64,000 nt of DNA from positions 124,001 to 188,000 of the forward strand of contig BDSL01000084.1 of the NCBI GenBank assembly GCA_003116995.1, given 5' to 3'. Below, one piece after another: positions 11,513 to 24,987 of the stretch. Numbering within the stretch: position 1 is the first letter of the stretch; each line of letters starts with the position of its first letter. The notes under the pieces are model-generated. The model made no database searches, had not been told where the DNA came from, and saw only the letters and a list, made by a program, of their open reading frames with translations. The position numbers were made by a program, and so were the translations under genes. This DNA comes from Yamagishiella unicocca. Lineage: Eukaryota; Chlorophyta; Chlorophyceae; Chlamydomonadales; Volvocaceae.

Positions 11513-14500
11513 GACGGATACATAGATGGAGGTTTGAGATGCCATGGCGGCTGTTCGCCGTTGGACATTCCGCGAGTCTTCGCCCAAGGTATGCTCTCTA
11601 TTCGCTTCTGCGTCCTGAGCTTAAGCTTTTTCCATTCCACACGTGCGTCAGGGTTTCCTAGTACCTGCGTTAGCGTTGTTACGGTAAGCGATGATGTCTT
11701 CGCACATGGAGCAACAGCGGCGACGTTTTCCTGTATTTCTGTACGTGGCGCTACGTTTGCTTTTCGGATGCAGGGGTACCATAACGCGTGCAGTTCGTTC
11801 CGGCGTGCAAGCAAGTAAGCGATGTAGGGTGGGCAGCGATGTGGTGGCGCTAGGGCGGCTCGCGACGGCGACGGCCAGGGAGGCTGAGGGGTGTGTGAAA
11901 TTATATGGAGTTTTGGATGGGAGCGCCGCCTGCCGTCGTGCATGGAACTCCGCACACCCGTCGTTATTCGCTGCGTAGGTGATGCCACTAATAACGATAT
12001 ACGCCTAAGCTACTTCCGCGCCAAAGCGCACCACGGTTTCGCACGTCCATCCATCATCCATTTCGCGCATAGAAAGAGGCGTCTGGTGGTTACGTACTTT
12101 CTGGATCGGCTTACCTAAATGCATCAATGCGTGGCAAATTGTGTATAATTGAGTGAGGTTGGCTGCTGCTGTGTCATGGCGGCGGTTCAGCAGCGTACGC
12201 CGGGTCGGGGCAAAACGCGCACTCGGCAGCTACCTGGCAGCTACCTGGCTGACCAGCCCCAGCCAATTGGCATCCGCATGATGGCCTATCTACCCGCGCT
12301 ACGCTGGGCGACTCACGGGCTCTCGTCTCCCTCAGCGACGAGGGTCCTCTGCTACGAGAACCCTACATCCATAGATGCATACCACGCAGCTGAACCAGGA
12401 AGCACGCACATGCTGAGATTCCTTGCTGCAAGTTGGAAGTGCTTAGAGCTGGCTGACTGGGTTAAATTTTATCTAGTGTTTCATGTGTGTGTGTGTGTGT
12501 GTGTGCGAGCCGCTGATGACTGGCTATCTAGCTGTACGACAGCAGCCGGAGGCGTTTATGTGGGTGTGCATCTTCCGTTCTCCACCTGGCGGTTGGCTTC
12601 TTCATGAACGTGATGGGTCGATGAATGTATGGGTGGGTAGATCGCCACGTAGGCTCCACCCTACTGAGGAGTCCTGGCTACGTGGCCTGCTTGGACCTGG
12701 CCAGCGTGCATGTATACATGCGCGTTGGGCAGCAGGGGCGGGCTCGCTTGGCGTTCAGTATGGGATGGTCGGGCGAGCGAGTCTAATGGAGGACTGCTGA
12801 CTACCCTGGTGCGCAAGGTGATAGGAGGACGATGAAGGTGGATTGCGTCATGCTCCAAATATACTAAATAGTTCTTCCTTGGTGGGGCGAGGTGAAATGA
12901 GCGCGGCATGTGGGCGGACATGAACACGGTAACATACCCCGCGACGTGCATACTCGCTCATCAGGGCTCGTCAAATGTAATTACAACCTCAGAGGCCTAC
13001 ATGAACGCCGGTGCATAGTAACATTATTGTAACATTCCGTTGCACGGAGACACTGCAACTAACCTATTATCCAAGATTCAATCTGAATGAAAGTCCACTA
13101 CTGCCCTCCAATCAGCGGCCCGAGCATGTCGCTACCTGCCAACGGTAGCAGCAGGAAGCAGAGACGTAGCAGTCGGCCCGTGGCCCTGCATGCTGTAATA
13201 TTGATGACCCGACAACCCAAAGACGGGCATTGCATACTTGCAACTGCATGTAAAGCTTAGGTCTACACCAACTAACTGCAAACCGACGGCGGCGACGACC
13301 TTCATCAATGTGATCCGTTGTCCATTTGCGTAGCGACCGAATGTACGTAGATTTCCTCTGTAAGGAAAGGCTACCGGTAATTCTTGGACGAAGTACTGCA
13401 CAGCCGTATTCCATCTTATTGATGAATAGGCTGATCCCGCCTTCGGCGGTATCCGCCGTAGTGTCATAATAGAATTTCCTAGTAGTCCTGGTTAGTTGCT
13501 CCACTATGGCCGGCTTGAACCCACCGCCGCCTTTGAACTGCCCCCCCGCCCGCCCGTACTAATAAACCGCTGCCTATGCAGCGTCCGCGCCGCTGGCGCC
13601 GGTGGCCCCGCAGCGCCCCCTAGACGCGAGAAGAACTTTGCTGGTTCGGTTCTGCTGTCCGGATATATGTCCGGATATGATGCGACTTCAATGTTTTCCT
13701 ACTGGCCACTACATGCAACATGAAGGTTGGTCTGTTGGCGAATGCCCTGTTGCCAACTTTTTGCAGCCGGTTTAGGTGATTGGGTTGCCGGGAACTAATT
13801 GCAGGTCAAGGGACTGAGTGCCGTTTTAGTGCTGATTGGGAGATGGATTGCCGCCGGGAGCTGAGTGCCGGCTGCGGGAGTTTTGGAAATTGGAACGTAT
13901 TGAGGACAAGATAGGACACACCTAGCAAGATCTAAGCACTGGTTAACAAATGAATGTCGAACATGGCTTGCTAGGTGGACCATTGATTCGCTCTGCCGAT
14001 AATAATGTCAATTTGGATTCATAGGTAAGTGACGATGCATGTGCCCGCGTGCGGTCCATAGCAACCCATCCTCCAATTAACCACGTATATTTGCCTGCAG
14101 TTATCAGCTTACTGGAGATCAGCCCTTGTGATTCCGGCCAATGACGAGCTTCTTACTTATTGGCACAAAAACGTGTGTGGTTTCTGTCCTTGTGGTCTTG
14201 TCCTGCCCGTGGCCCGTTCTTTGGGCTTCATTGGTCTTGCCCGCGCGCAAGGCAGCTCAGCACTACGACAATGCAACCTTTCGCGAGCCCGTCGCTTGTC
14301 CATAGTTAGCGCAGCACAAGTGCCTGTACAGCCCCGAGCTCATTGACACGCAGCCTATTCAGCCAGTCAGACGCAAACTCAAAGCGCTGAGGGTATGAAC
14401 TCATCGTCATACACAAGAGTACGGTGGCGTTTCCGTCCGCGTCCATATGTGTAGGCTTGAGAAGGCTGGTTCTTGTACTGTAGCAGAACATATCGTACTT

Positions 14501-16197
14501 TCTTGAAGAGCTTTAGCCCGTTGAGTGTTACATTCGCCCGGGCTTGAGCTGGCTTGAGGACACTGCAACACCTTGCCATGAAGTAGGGAAACAGAGGAAG
14601 GCTGACAGAGTTAGCGAGCGGGTGAGCAACGTACAAGGCCCCAGCTCGTGCGCAGCATTGGGTAAAAGAACAGAAGAACGGGTCGACATCATTACAAAAG
14701 AGAGTGGGTGTCTTTTGTAGTGATGTGCGCCATCCTGGCATGCTTCCAAATGAATGTGTCTTCTGCGCTGGGAGGTATGCGGAAAAAGAGCATAACGTGA
14801 TGCTGGCAGGTTGCGATGCAAGGGGCCACGACGATGTCGTACGTGGTGCTGCCAGTCGCTGCGGGATCAAAGTAGCGTGCCCGTTCGTTGACTGGCCCCT
14901 ATCGTGAGGGACGGGCGGGAGAAAGCAAAATTGTCATCACCGCAAGCCATAGCTAGAAATAAATTCCTTCCAATTCATTGTGCGGTAACGAAGGTGATAA
15001 GGGCGCAAGGCGGGCGTAGCGTGCCCGTCGCTGCGAGGGGTGGAGGTAAGGCGCAGGATGCATGCTTGGCTTTATTTCGCTATATTTGAACTATGTAGGG
15101 AAACGGTTTCAGGAGTGACAAAAATTAGCTTAACAGTGGTTACCAGTAGCGCAACCTTCCGCAACCTGAGAGGAACTCAACAAAGGTGGGCGCTACGGCA
15201 GTCGTCCCGCGGCTTGGATCCCATTGACCCGCTTTGCCAGATGATGTGCGTTTATTCCCATGGAACATATACACTACATATTTATAAATGCCCTTTTTGT
15301 CCTCTTCGACCTTTGCGTGCTTGTCCCAGGTCTAAGGCCACGAATAGTGTTCATACCACCCGGTGTTTTAAGCACAAGTCGACTCCACCGTTCTCCAGCG
15401 TTTTTAGTAGATATATACTTCCTTACACCCTGTAAGTTGCACTAGGTTACAGCAGTTACTATCCATGCTCTTAACAGTGAGCCTTTTGCTCACACAATGG
15501 TGGCATTCCAATATGTCATATCAGTATGTCCACACTACACCCTGAAGTTTAATTACATCTGGTTTGCTTTCTGTTCCTCAGTGCTCGGAAGCGGAGTTGC
15601 TCGGACCGCCGGCCTAACTCTGGATAACGAAACTTGCCGCGCAATAAGAAATTTACACATTGCCTTGTGATGGCGAACAAGACGAAGAGCTGCGGCAGGG
15701 GCTCCTTCTACAGGTACGGGCAGCCGTACGGCTTGAAAGCCTGGGGAGACTACGGGGGACATCAGGATAGTGGTAATTATGGTACCATAAGAATATGTAG
15801 TGCACAAATTATGGGAAGGCTTCAGGAGATTGATATTACTCTGGAGTTAGGAGGGCCGGATACCCCTGATTGATGTTAGGTACAAATGAACCAGATCGCG
15901 CGATTCAAATTTCATTGAAAGTATCGGCCTTGAGGAAGTGATATGTTAAATGCGAGGCCTGGAAGCTGCAACTGCTTGAAGTGTGATCCATGCACGCGTG
16001 CCGTACTTAATAGATGGGTTAAATTTAGCCGCCACAAATGTTCAGCTTGGAATAGCTCGCAATATTTGTTTATAAACGTATCCAGTGTACACTACACATC
16101 AAGGACCAACGGGTGTTGCGCGGACTCGAAGTTTTTGAAGGTCCGCCCGCACTGTCACCATCGCGCATGCAGAGCCGGAAACACCGCTGGCGTGCGA
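11472..16197. other. Gene-poor interval before the tandem family
   Basis: About 4.7 kb without a supported gene. It contains the 3'UTR of the EF-hand gene (first TGTAA after the stop at 12976-12980), a (TG)n microsatellite at 12485-12505, and small ORFs on both strands with no recognisable motif. Base composition is visibly more AT-rich from about 12.9 kb onward than in the gene blocks. Confidence 0.5.
12485..12505 (+). repeat. (TG)n microsatellite
   Basis: Uninterrupted TG dinucleotide run of about ten units in non-coding DNA. Confidence 0.9.
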
Positions 16198-18873
16198 ATG
16201 GACGCCGACTTTATGCTTGATGGACACGCGTCTCATACGCTATCAAGGGCAGCTGCACCACCCACGTACAACAACACGGTGCGACTTTCCGTTCGGTGCG
16301 ACTTGCGGAATATATCCACGTTCTGAATGGCATGCTTTCATGTTTTCCTCACCGCGAGCGTCTGCAACCTGCGGTCGGGACCATAGCTACCAAGCTGCTT
16401 CCACCGGTTCGGTTTGATATTCCCGCCTCGCGGGACGACGCGCCGACAGCTAACCGCGCTCGCATCTCCTTACTATTTGCGGCGATTATTTGTAGGTGAC
16501 CGTCTATATGCCACTGGAATTCGGCTCAACTGCTTGCTTGTGCGGCGCCAAGCGTCGACGGCTCGGCACCGGCGGCAAAGCCACCGAATCGGCCTGCTCA
16601 TGCTTGGACAATGGACGTTGCTCCTCCAGTCGACGCCGAGGCATCCAAATGGCAGCCAGCTGCAATAGCGTGGCCACTCGGTGGCGGTTGCAACAGCACC
16701 TAGCCAGCGCAGCAGCGCTCGGCCAGCTTAGTCGCAAGAGGCAGCAGGAGCATGTCGACACTTTGGAGCACGAGTGGCCGCCTGTTTCGGCTGCCTTCCA
16801 TCAGGAAGAGCAGAGCCGTTGGATCGAACTGCAGACCGCATGTTCACCGATGTTCCCGGCCGGGCAGTGCGCGGTCGCAGGCAGCGGGGGCAGCACCGGC
16901 TTGAGACTGCGTCCGCTGGTGAAAGCGCGCCTTGCAGGGGCCTCGGCTTCAAGGAAGTGCCAGGGAGCCGCCGACGGCGACACAACGATCCCCCGTGAGG
17001 GCGTGAAGGCCGCTCATGTCGCGAGTGGGCGGTTGTCTCTGAGGCCCGTGCAGGAGGCCCAGCTGTATGCCTCCTCAGCGACCCAGTGTGAGCCAGTGGG
17101 AAATGACGTCCAGGTCCCGACCCAGGTCCCGCCAGTCGTCACAACGCTGATCGCGCGGTCCGCAGCAGCCTCCTCTGACCAAGCCGTGCAAACGGTATCC
17201 ACCGGAACAACTGCCATGACGTCGCACGGTCACACCGTTACCTCCGGTGCCAGCACCGCCGCCACGGCGACATCACCCGAGGTGCCGGCGCCTGTGGTGC
17301 TGCCAGCCGAGCCATTCTCAGTGGTGTGGCGAAGGGCCGCTGGCGATGCTGACGGACAGCTCCAAGGGATGCCGGGCAGGCGGCTTCTCGTTGTAGACGT
17401 GGAGGTGGCTACAGTTGCACAGGGAGCCAAGCCATGCACAATCACATCGGGGGTCTCACCGGTCGCTGCACCAACTGAAGCGGCACCTAAACCGGAGCCG
17501 CGGGCGGGCGGCAGTCATATCGACCGCGTCCAGGAGGCCGTGCCAGCTGTCGACTCTCCAAGCAGCGCTCCAGGGAACCAGACTGTACGCTTGCTCCTTC
17601 GGCTGTGGCCCCTAGCGAACCAGCCCAGCCCGGCCCCGGCGGGTCAGGCGCCAGCTTCAGGCGCGGGGCCGACAGCGAGCTGTAGAACGCGAGGTGCAGC
17701 CAGCAAGCAGCAACAGGATGCCGTTCCCTTGGCATCGACAACCCAGCAGCCCGATACCGCGTCGCCTCCGCTGCCTGCTGCTGCCTGCGGAGGGCAGCTG
17801 CCACCCGTCGCCACTAAGGTGAGGCCCTCCTCGGCGCCCTGATGGGGACGTGAATGGCAGCAAAGCAGCAAATCGTAATTGCCATTGGCCGTCTTGTCCC
17901 AGCGGCTCTACAGCAGCTTTAAGGCCATCATGGTGCTGCATGGTGCTGCTCTGTAAGCCCTGTGCCCTTCCCTGCCTACACTCAACTTGCGTCCTCCTGG
18001 CCCTCGCCTCGCCACTGCTGCCCCTTCCGCGCAGCATACTGACACTGCTTCGGAGCCCGCGCTGCCCTCCCTGGAGTGCTTGCTGGAGGCCGCTGCTGCT
18101 GCTGCGTCCGCAGCTACAGCCTGCGCCCGCTCCCTCTCTGTCACTTCCCATGGCGGCTTTGGAGGCGCTGGTAGCTGCCTGGCAGTTGCGTGCGGGCAGA
18201 AGCCACCGCTGCCAACACCGCATGTGGAGCCCGCGACGTTCTTCGAGCCAGACGGCTCGCTCCTCAAGGGTGGGTCGCACGTGATCCTGGAGCGTGCACC
18301 GATTACTTGCAAATATTGGCAACACCGCTGAGTGCTGGTACTTTGCCATGTTTGACTCGGGGCCTTACGGAGGGATGAATTATCAAGGTCGGCATGCTCC
18401 ATTACATCCATGCCGGGCGGTTTAACGACAGTGCGCCTCCCTCTTTTGACCCTATGCGAGCAGGCGCTGTGTTGCAGGCCGCGTGCAACGTCGTTCGTGT
18501 GGCGCAGCTGCGAGGTGGAGTGACGATTTCATCCCCCTGGGGCGGGCAGGCGGTCAGCCTGAACAGCACCGCAGCCAGTACCTCCCACGCGGCGCCAGCT
18601 GCTCCGAGCCGCCTGACAGTAGTTCCGCTCGCCGGCGCTCTCCAGCTGCTTGCATCTTATGCTGGCGCTGCTCGGGCACTGCAGCTGGCGGAGGGACGTC
18701 TGGCGGAGGAGTTGAAGGAGGCAGCGGCAGCGGCGGCCGATATCGGCGCAGTTGCCAAGACAGCTCGCGCTGCTGCTTTGATGGAGGCGCAGGCTGCCCT
18801 GTGTGCGCTTTGGCCCCTGATGCGGCGCGGGCGGCAGTGCGCAGAGCTGCTGATGGCGGAGGTTGAGCGGTGA
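16198..18873 (+). CDS. Tandem family member 1, unknown Ala/Pro-rich protein
   Basis: Exons 16198-16278, 16496-17818, 18035-18269 and 18464-18873 join in phase, giving about 680 residues. I do not recognise the family. The model is supported by two paralogues at 22062-24987 and 31136-33723 that share exon order, all intron phases and block motifs. Exon 1 starts MDA and carries the motif H-T-L. Exon 2 carries CGAKRRRLG near its start, a basic patch that could be a nuclear signal, then LRLRPLVKARLAGA, and ends after VRLLLRLWPLA. Exon 3 is PSLECLLEAAAA ... FFEPDGSLLKG. Exon 4 is AVLQAACNVVRVAQLRGG ... LWPLMRRGRQCAELLMAEVER. The end is ambiguous: CGG TGA may be the stop, but GCG|GTGAGT is also a good donor. 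No signal peptide or membrane segment is seen. Confidence 0.65.
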
Positions 18874-21800
18874 GTACGGACATGGGACTGGGATGCTTTA
18901 TTTTGTACGGGAGCAGCGCGAGGGCCATTGACCGTCTCAAGCTCTTCGGACACATTGCAAGCGCCCGTGTCATGAATGCTGCTCATCACTGGCGACACCG
19001 TATTAACGAGCACGTTATAATGTTGGCAAGGTTTGACTATACCTTGCTGCGGCTAGTTCTCTCGAAGCACCTCCGCACACGAGCATTTGTACTCTCCACC
19101 TTTCTAACTTTCCATGTTTTGCTGCTATTTTGGTGTCTTTCTTCTTCAGGGTCCTCACGCAGACACCACGGCTGTGAATGCGTTTTTTTACTGGTCATCC
19201 TGCCCCAAGCTATTCTGCGAGTCGTCCTGTACGTCAGCAGCATCCGCTGATCGCGGCCGCCGCCGAAAACACGGTTCGGACAGAAGGGCTTTGGCAGCGG
19301 CGACGCAAGGACGCGGTCACAACCGAAGAATGCCCTAGCCTACGAATGTCGTACGGTTCCGGGTTGGATTTATCTCTTAGCAGGGAGGGCGGAGTGTGTA
19401 TAGGCCCTGGGATCATGTCAGGTTGGTTGGAGCATGGGCCTGCCGCTTCGAGCATCCTAGCCCTTTTTCCAAATAAAAGTTCCCAAATTTCATGGCAGTG
19501 ATGCTGGCGAGGTTGAGGCCAGTGGCTTGCGAGGCAGAGCGGTGCCATACATCGCGTTGCCCTGCGGGACTGGGTAGCAACACTCGTGGGGGCTGTGTGG
19601 GGCAGCAGCACGACGTCCGGGACCACTGGTAACTTGATGGATAACATAGGCTGTGCTGGGAGCACATGAGTACCGTTATGGTGTACAGCGCAGAGAGGGT
19701 TACAGAAGCGGTTGCAGGCTGTCAGGTTGGTGTTTCGATCTGCTTTCGTTTTCGGTGTCATCCTTAGAGCTGGAGTATAGGTGCCGACATTACACGGCAA
19801 GTCTCATTCTTATGCTAGTACTTAGAGAGTGACCACTGTCAGTCGGCTGAGTGAAATCACGAAGCGCGGGGACATTAGGTGAGGGTTAGATCAGGCGCCT
19901 GCAGTGTCGATACACCTCAAAGCGAGTAGTATAATCCCAGAGGTCTGGTACGTCTGGTCATTCCTCCGTTGATCTACCAAGGAGCGCTACCCACTGCGAT
20001 GCTTGGTCAGCCTATATTTAGGCCGCTAGCTTTGGTGCTTGAGGATAGAGGAGTGGCTCGTGCGGGCTTTGTACCGTGCTTTAGAATGTCTCACGTGCAG
20101 AGGGCTACACACGCCTGGTCACGCCTGATCTCTTGCTTAGAAGAGGAAGGCGTATAATGTGCACATGCTGCCTGCCTGAGCGGTTGCGGAATTGCGCACG
20201 CGTATCCAGGAGCAGGTCCCAATAGAATGCTGATAGTGACAGCCCCATGTATGCGGGTCCCAACAGGAGGACCTGGCGAGACCTGGGGCTTACCCGATGA
20301 CTATAATGGCTTGCGCAGGCAGCCAAAAATGGTTGCGAATGTAAACCGACGTTTTCTGGATGTGTGCTTCACTTACATACATGTGAAGGATTCCCAGGGC
20401 GCATGCACTTTTCCATCACTATGTTCTCCAACTTGGTAAATTAACACGCGGCTGGTCCTCATGCTCAGTCCTCGCATAACGGGGGTAAAGATGCGAGGGG
20501 GAGTTTGCCGCAGTCCAGGTCTGACAGCAAGGTGCACCGAATAATGCAACTCGCTCCGACTTTCGAATCCAGCCTACGACTTCCCAAATCTCGGGGAATC
20601 ATCTTTGTCGTTTTGTCGTTACCTGCGGGGGTCATTGACTACGCGTATGCATGTTTACTAATGAATTTTAATGGACTCCTGCAACTCACGAAACGTTGTG
20701 ATTTTATTTTTTTATCTTCGCGGACAGTCCTTGTCCCTTAACCCCTAACCATCATGGTGGGCGGACTTCATGGATGTAAGTGGGGCTACACAGTGACACG
20801 CGTGTGCTGTTTGAAAATGTCGTTGCCATACCTCTTGGGGGATTACGAGCGCCAGCGATGCGCTTCAGACCGTTTCAGAGTACGAGATGGCAAGAGCGCC
20901 GCTTCCTACTCGCTTCCTAGCAGTAACACCTTGGCCCATCCTGCCACATTTTGATATCAACACAGTTACCTTCTCTTAGCGTGTGAGTCGGGAACAGTTT
21001 GGGCACATTCAGGACAACAAAACTGCAGGTAACGCTTAAACTATCGGGCTGGAAGACGTCTGAAGTTGCATGCTTTGTGCGCAATAACGCAAATTATTAT
21101 TCGCATTTACACGCCTTGTAATTTGCGCCAAGACTTGGTGAGCCATTCTCTATCTCGCTTGGCCCATATTGCCCGCCCAACGGTACCGTGGCCCCCACCT
21201 CTTCCCGTGGCACCACTGGACGCTTTGCAATATCGGGAACTTCACCTCGCGCACTTTTGTGGTTTTACCGCTTGTCAAATGTCCTTACTTCTCGGAATAA
21301 CCTACATCCACGGCTTGGCGATTCGTAAGCCTTTGCTCAGCTTCGCTCTCCCGACATGCTCATTGGGCACTCTTACATGGTCCCGAGCTTCTTCACGCTT
21401 CTTCACAGCATAACATGGCGCGGGTCGACCTACCCGCGGTTTGCGTACGTCCTCTGGGACGAGGCTCTCGCTGGGCAGCAAAATTCCGACCTTGACCGTA
21501 TATAATAAACTACAGCAGAACCGCCAATTGCGCGTCGCAAGGCGGGTTTGCGGGTACCTTCGTACCTATTTTTATTGGCGCCGTACGGGCGTCACGATTA
21601 GAGGCTGCGTGTCGAGTATCTGACGCGAACCATATACCTCAACGGGATGCAAGCCATCGCTGTCCTGCAGTCCTGGAAGTGGCTCTGACAAACAACCTTA
21701 AACTCGCGCGCGTTCACCCACGGGGCCGACACTAGAGCTGCGACCGCCAGCTTCAAGGGTGCAGCATAGTCCTGCTTCTCGCAGCCCTCCCAAGGTGCGC

Positions 21801-22061
21801 ATTGAAGCGAATCACTGCATGCATGACAAGCCGGCTTAGCCCTTGTCGCCACATTACGTGTTCTCGCTCTCGTGCTTCAGCCCGTGCATGGATGACAATG
21901 CCCAGCCCCGGCATATGCGAACCAAAAATCATTACAAGACTCTTCACGTTGTCAGGATTTTTATTGAGCCGGCTCTGGCGCTATCTGACGCAGGGCGGTC
22001 CCCCTGTCAGGTTCTGTCGCACGTACATACCTGCAAGTGCGGCCCGGAAGAGTGGATGCCA
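18874..22061. other. Intergenic between family members 1 and 2
   Basis: About 3.2 kb with no supported gene. If the last exon of member 1 is spliced rather than terminal, an acceptor at about 19149 (ttcttcag) would add only nine codons before a stop. Composition is more AT-rich than the coding blocks. Confidence 0.45.
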
Positions 22062-23084
22062 ATGGACGCCGGCCCAGTGATATTGGGATATTCTTTCCAC
22101 ACACTACCCAATGCACCTTTCCTGCCAGCTCGACGAGACATACGGGTGGGTCCGCTTGCTTCTGACGGCTCTAACCGCGACTTCGACTTCGCCGGTGCCC
22201 AACATTTGGACCTGCCGCTGCAAGAAGTGCATATAATCCATACTTAATCATTATGACCTGAGAATGACGCTGATGCATGCGTCAATGATGGTCATGCGGT
22301 AATTCCTGGCAGGGTGCGCATGCAGCCCGTGGTTGCCCGTGTCTGACACGCGCCCCCAACCGCCCTTGCACCCCCCACCTGCCCGCCTGCAGGCTTCATA
22401 CCTTGCGGACGACTGCGTGTCCACCGTATCGTGGTGCACTATGAAACGGCGCCGCCTCAATACACCACCCGTCCCACGCACCGACGCGGTCGGCTTCTAC
22501 ACGGGCAACAACAACGGGACCCCAGTCCGCTCCACTAGCCTCCATCCGGACTGCCAGCCAATCTCTGGCTCCGCCACCAGCCCCAGCAGCGTCATCAAGT
22601 CCACGTGGCGGTACGACCGACCAATCCTGCCGTACATTCCGTTTCACGCCCCGTCGAGCCAGCAGCCGCCTCGCGACGCAGCCGGGGGCTGCTTGGAGCG
22701 GCACCAGCAGCCGGCTCCCGCCCTCCACCGTTTGGAGAAGCGGGGGCAGGGGCAGCAGGCCGCATGCGCCACCGAAGGACCTGCCGAAGAGTGGCCACTA
22801 GGCGCCGGCTCGGGGTTGTGGCTGCGGCCGCTGGCTGAGACCCGCCTGGCGGGCGCCACCCCTGGGGCCTTGCCACCAGCACTCCCGGCAGCACCAGTAG
22901 ATGCCGTTCCGGCTGCGGTGCGCTGCAGTGGTTCTCAGCGTTCCAACAGCTGTCGGGGGATCCCCAGGGGGCTTCAGGATGCGCAGGAGCGGCAGTTGCG
23001 CGTGGTGGGGGTGGGGGTTGAAGTTCCTGGCATTGCACCGTTGCCAAAGGCCAGCGGCACCGCCGTGGGCGACGCGATGACGGT

Positions 23085-23130
<46 letters not shown>

Positions 23131-24987
23131 CTTCCTCCAGCAGCTCAGATCAGCCAGGATCATCTGGAGAATGTCAAGACACTGACCGCAGCTGTTGACA
23201 ATGCGGATAGTGCGGTCGGGGACCAGACAGTGCGGGTGCTGTTGCGTTTATGGCCCCTGGCAGGGCAAGCGGCGGCGCATGCGGCTCCAGTGCGGCAACA
23301 GCAGCACAGCGACGGTTCTAGCCTGCCGCGACGAGAGCGGCAAGCGGCCCCCAGGTCGCCGCAGTCAGCTGCGCAGACCGACGGGAGTTCAACGCCGCTG
23401 GCGGCTGCCGTTAGGGCGGGTACCAAGCGACCAGCAAATGCCGCCCCACAGGTCGAGAATGCTGGTGGTGGTGGCGGTTGTGGTGGTGACGGTGGTGGCG
23501 GGCTCCTGGTAAGGCGCGTCCTCATGGCCCGGTAGCGCAACTTTGGAGGACGTGACTGCGTGACTGTGGCTCTCGCTGTATCCTACGTGATCCCAAGTTC
23601 GGAGGGCCCAGCCTAGCCCGATGAGATTCTCCGCCTCGCCGCCTCTTGCGCGCAGGCGCTCCAGTCCAACATCGCTTGCATTCCCGCTCAGTCCAACCTG
23701 GAAGGGTTTCTGGCGTGCTGGCTTGAATCCTCTTCGGTTGCCAGACGTAAATCGCAAGGCACCCGAATGCTAGGTGGCCTGCTGGACACCGCCGCCGCTG
23801 CTGCCACCGCCGCCGTCAATTGCGGTATTCCTTGCATCGCCCCAAGCCCCTGGCCGCCGAGCGCGTCGACGCTGCCTGGTGACCCCGGGGCTTTCTTCGA
23901 GCCAGATGGCTCTCTGCGCAAGGGTGCGTTGCGAGAAAGTGCGGGCGGGTGGTCCTGGGGAGCCTAGCGCCCGGCCCTTGGGGCCTCACCAGGTACCGTC
24001 TATGAGGGTGTGTGATCATGAATGATGGAATCGCTTCACGGTAGGATCAAAGCACTACCGACGAGTAACCTCGCCGAAACGAGTCAGCGGCTGGGTAGCT
24101 TGGTTACTTACCTCACATCTACTAACCCGCTACCCGGGCCTCAACGCATATCGAGTTTCCATTCGTGCTCGTACACCACATCGGTTTTCATCTGTCACCG
24201 TTACCCGTTGCCGGGTACCGGTTGCCGGGTACCCCATGCGAACACCATGTGGCTTGATTGGGTTGCGGTGTGTCGCTCACGCTACCTCGGACCGTGCCCA
24301 CACGCAGGCGCTGTGCTGCAGACCGCGTGCAACGTCATTCGCGTGGTGCAGTTGCGAGGGGGAGTCACCATCGTGCCGCCCTGGGGTGGCCGCGGGCATG
24401 CGTCCACGGATGGGGGTGTCAAAAGCACAGACGTAGCGAACAGCGCCGCCAACTCGGCACCCACTGAGGCACGTCGGAGCATGACACTGTCCGCCGTCAT
24501 GCAGCTGTTAGCAGATTTTGAGGCCGCGGTCCTAGCCCTGCAGCTCGCGGAGGCCCGCTTGGCCATGGGGTTGCTGGCGACGGCAAATACAGCGACGGTG
24601 GATAATAAGGCCCTGACCGCAGCACCTGTCACCCGTGACTTTCCCAGCCAAGCCGGTGTGGACTCTGAGTGCTCTGCCGCGGGCAAAGGTGGTGCTGCTA
24701 ACTCCTCGTGGAGTGCCCGCGGCCCTGCAGCAGCGGCTGAAGGTCACGGGACCTTGCAGCGGCTAGGCAGCTCCCAGACAGCAACGGCGCTGCTCGGACA
24801 GCCGGCCGAGCGCCTTGCAGCCACAAGGCAATGTCAGTCATCAGCAACGGGAGCTCGTCTTGTGTCTGCTGTTGCTGTTGCGGCGGCTTCTGCTGCGAAG
24901 ACGCAGGACAGCTTCAGCGCCCTCCGGCCCCTGATGCGGCGAGGGCGGCAGTGCGCAGAGGTGCTGATGGCGGAGGTTGAGCGGTGA
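22062..24987 (+). CDS. Tandem family member 2, unknown Ala-rich protein
   Basis: Exons 22062-22145, 22393-23508, 23656-23923 and 24308-24987 join in phase, about 715 residues. It is paralogous to 16198-18873. Shared blocks are an MDA start with L-G-x-x-x-H-T-L, KRRRLN, WRYDRPILPYIPFHAP, LWLRPLAETRLAGA, VRVLLRLWPLAG, FFEPDGSLRKG, AVLQTACNVIRVVQLRGG and LRPLMRRGRQCAEVLMAEVER. Exon 2 holds a (GCA)n run coding 16 alanines and later a Gly-rich stretch. Exon 4 is much longer than in the paralogues because of an Ala/Ser/Gln-rich insertion. Exon 3 begins differently (ALQSNIACIPAQSN). An ATG six bases upstream (22056) is an equally possible start. The gene ends CGG TGA with the same alternative donor reading as member 1. 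Confidence 0.65.
23088..23131 (+). repeat. (AGC)n trinucleotide repeat coding polyalanine
   Basis: A pure run of about fourteen AGC/GCA units inside exon 2 of family member 2, read in the alanine frame. The other two copies have interrupted alanine runs instead. Confidence 0.95.

Noticed and set aside
13112..13504. 130-codon minus-strand ORF in gene-poor DNA
   Set aside because: No motif, no splice signals in context and composition unlike the coding exons.
18394..18463. BTB-like phrase MLHYIHAGRF upstream of exon 4 of family member 1
   Set aside because: It lies before the conserved acceptor, is absent from the other two copies, and the spliced phase excludes it. Resemblance to a BTB helix is probably chance.
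19945..19975. About 30 nt resembling the VWVIPPFIYL exon of the EF-hand gene at 9395-9430
   Set aside because: Similarity does not extend beyond this run and no other exon of the gene is nearby, so a pseudogene is not supported.
21843..22247. 134-codon ORF upstream of family member 2
   Set aside because: Only the part 22062-22145 is conserved with member 1 and ends in a matching phase-0 donor; the rest is not supported.
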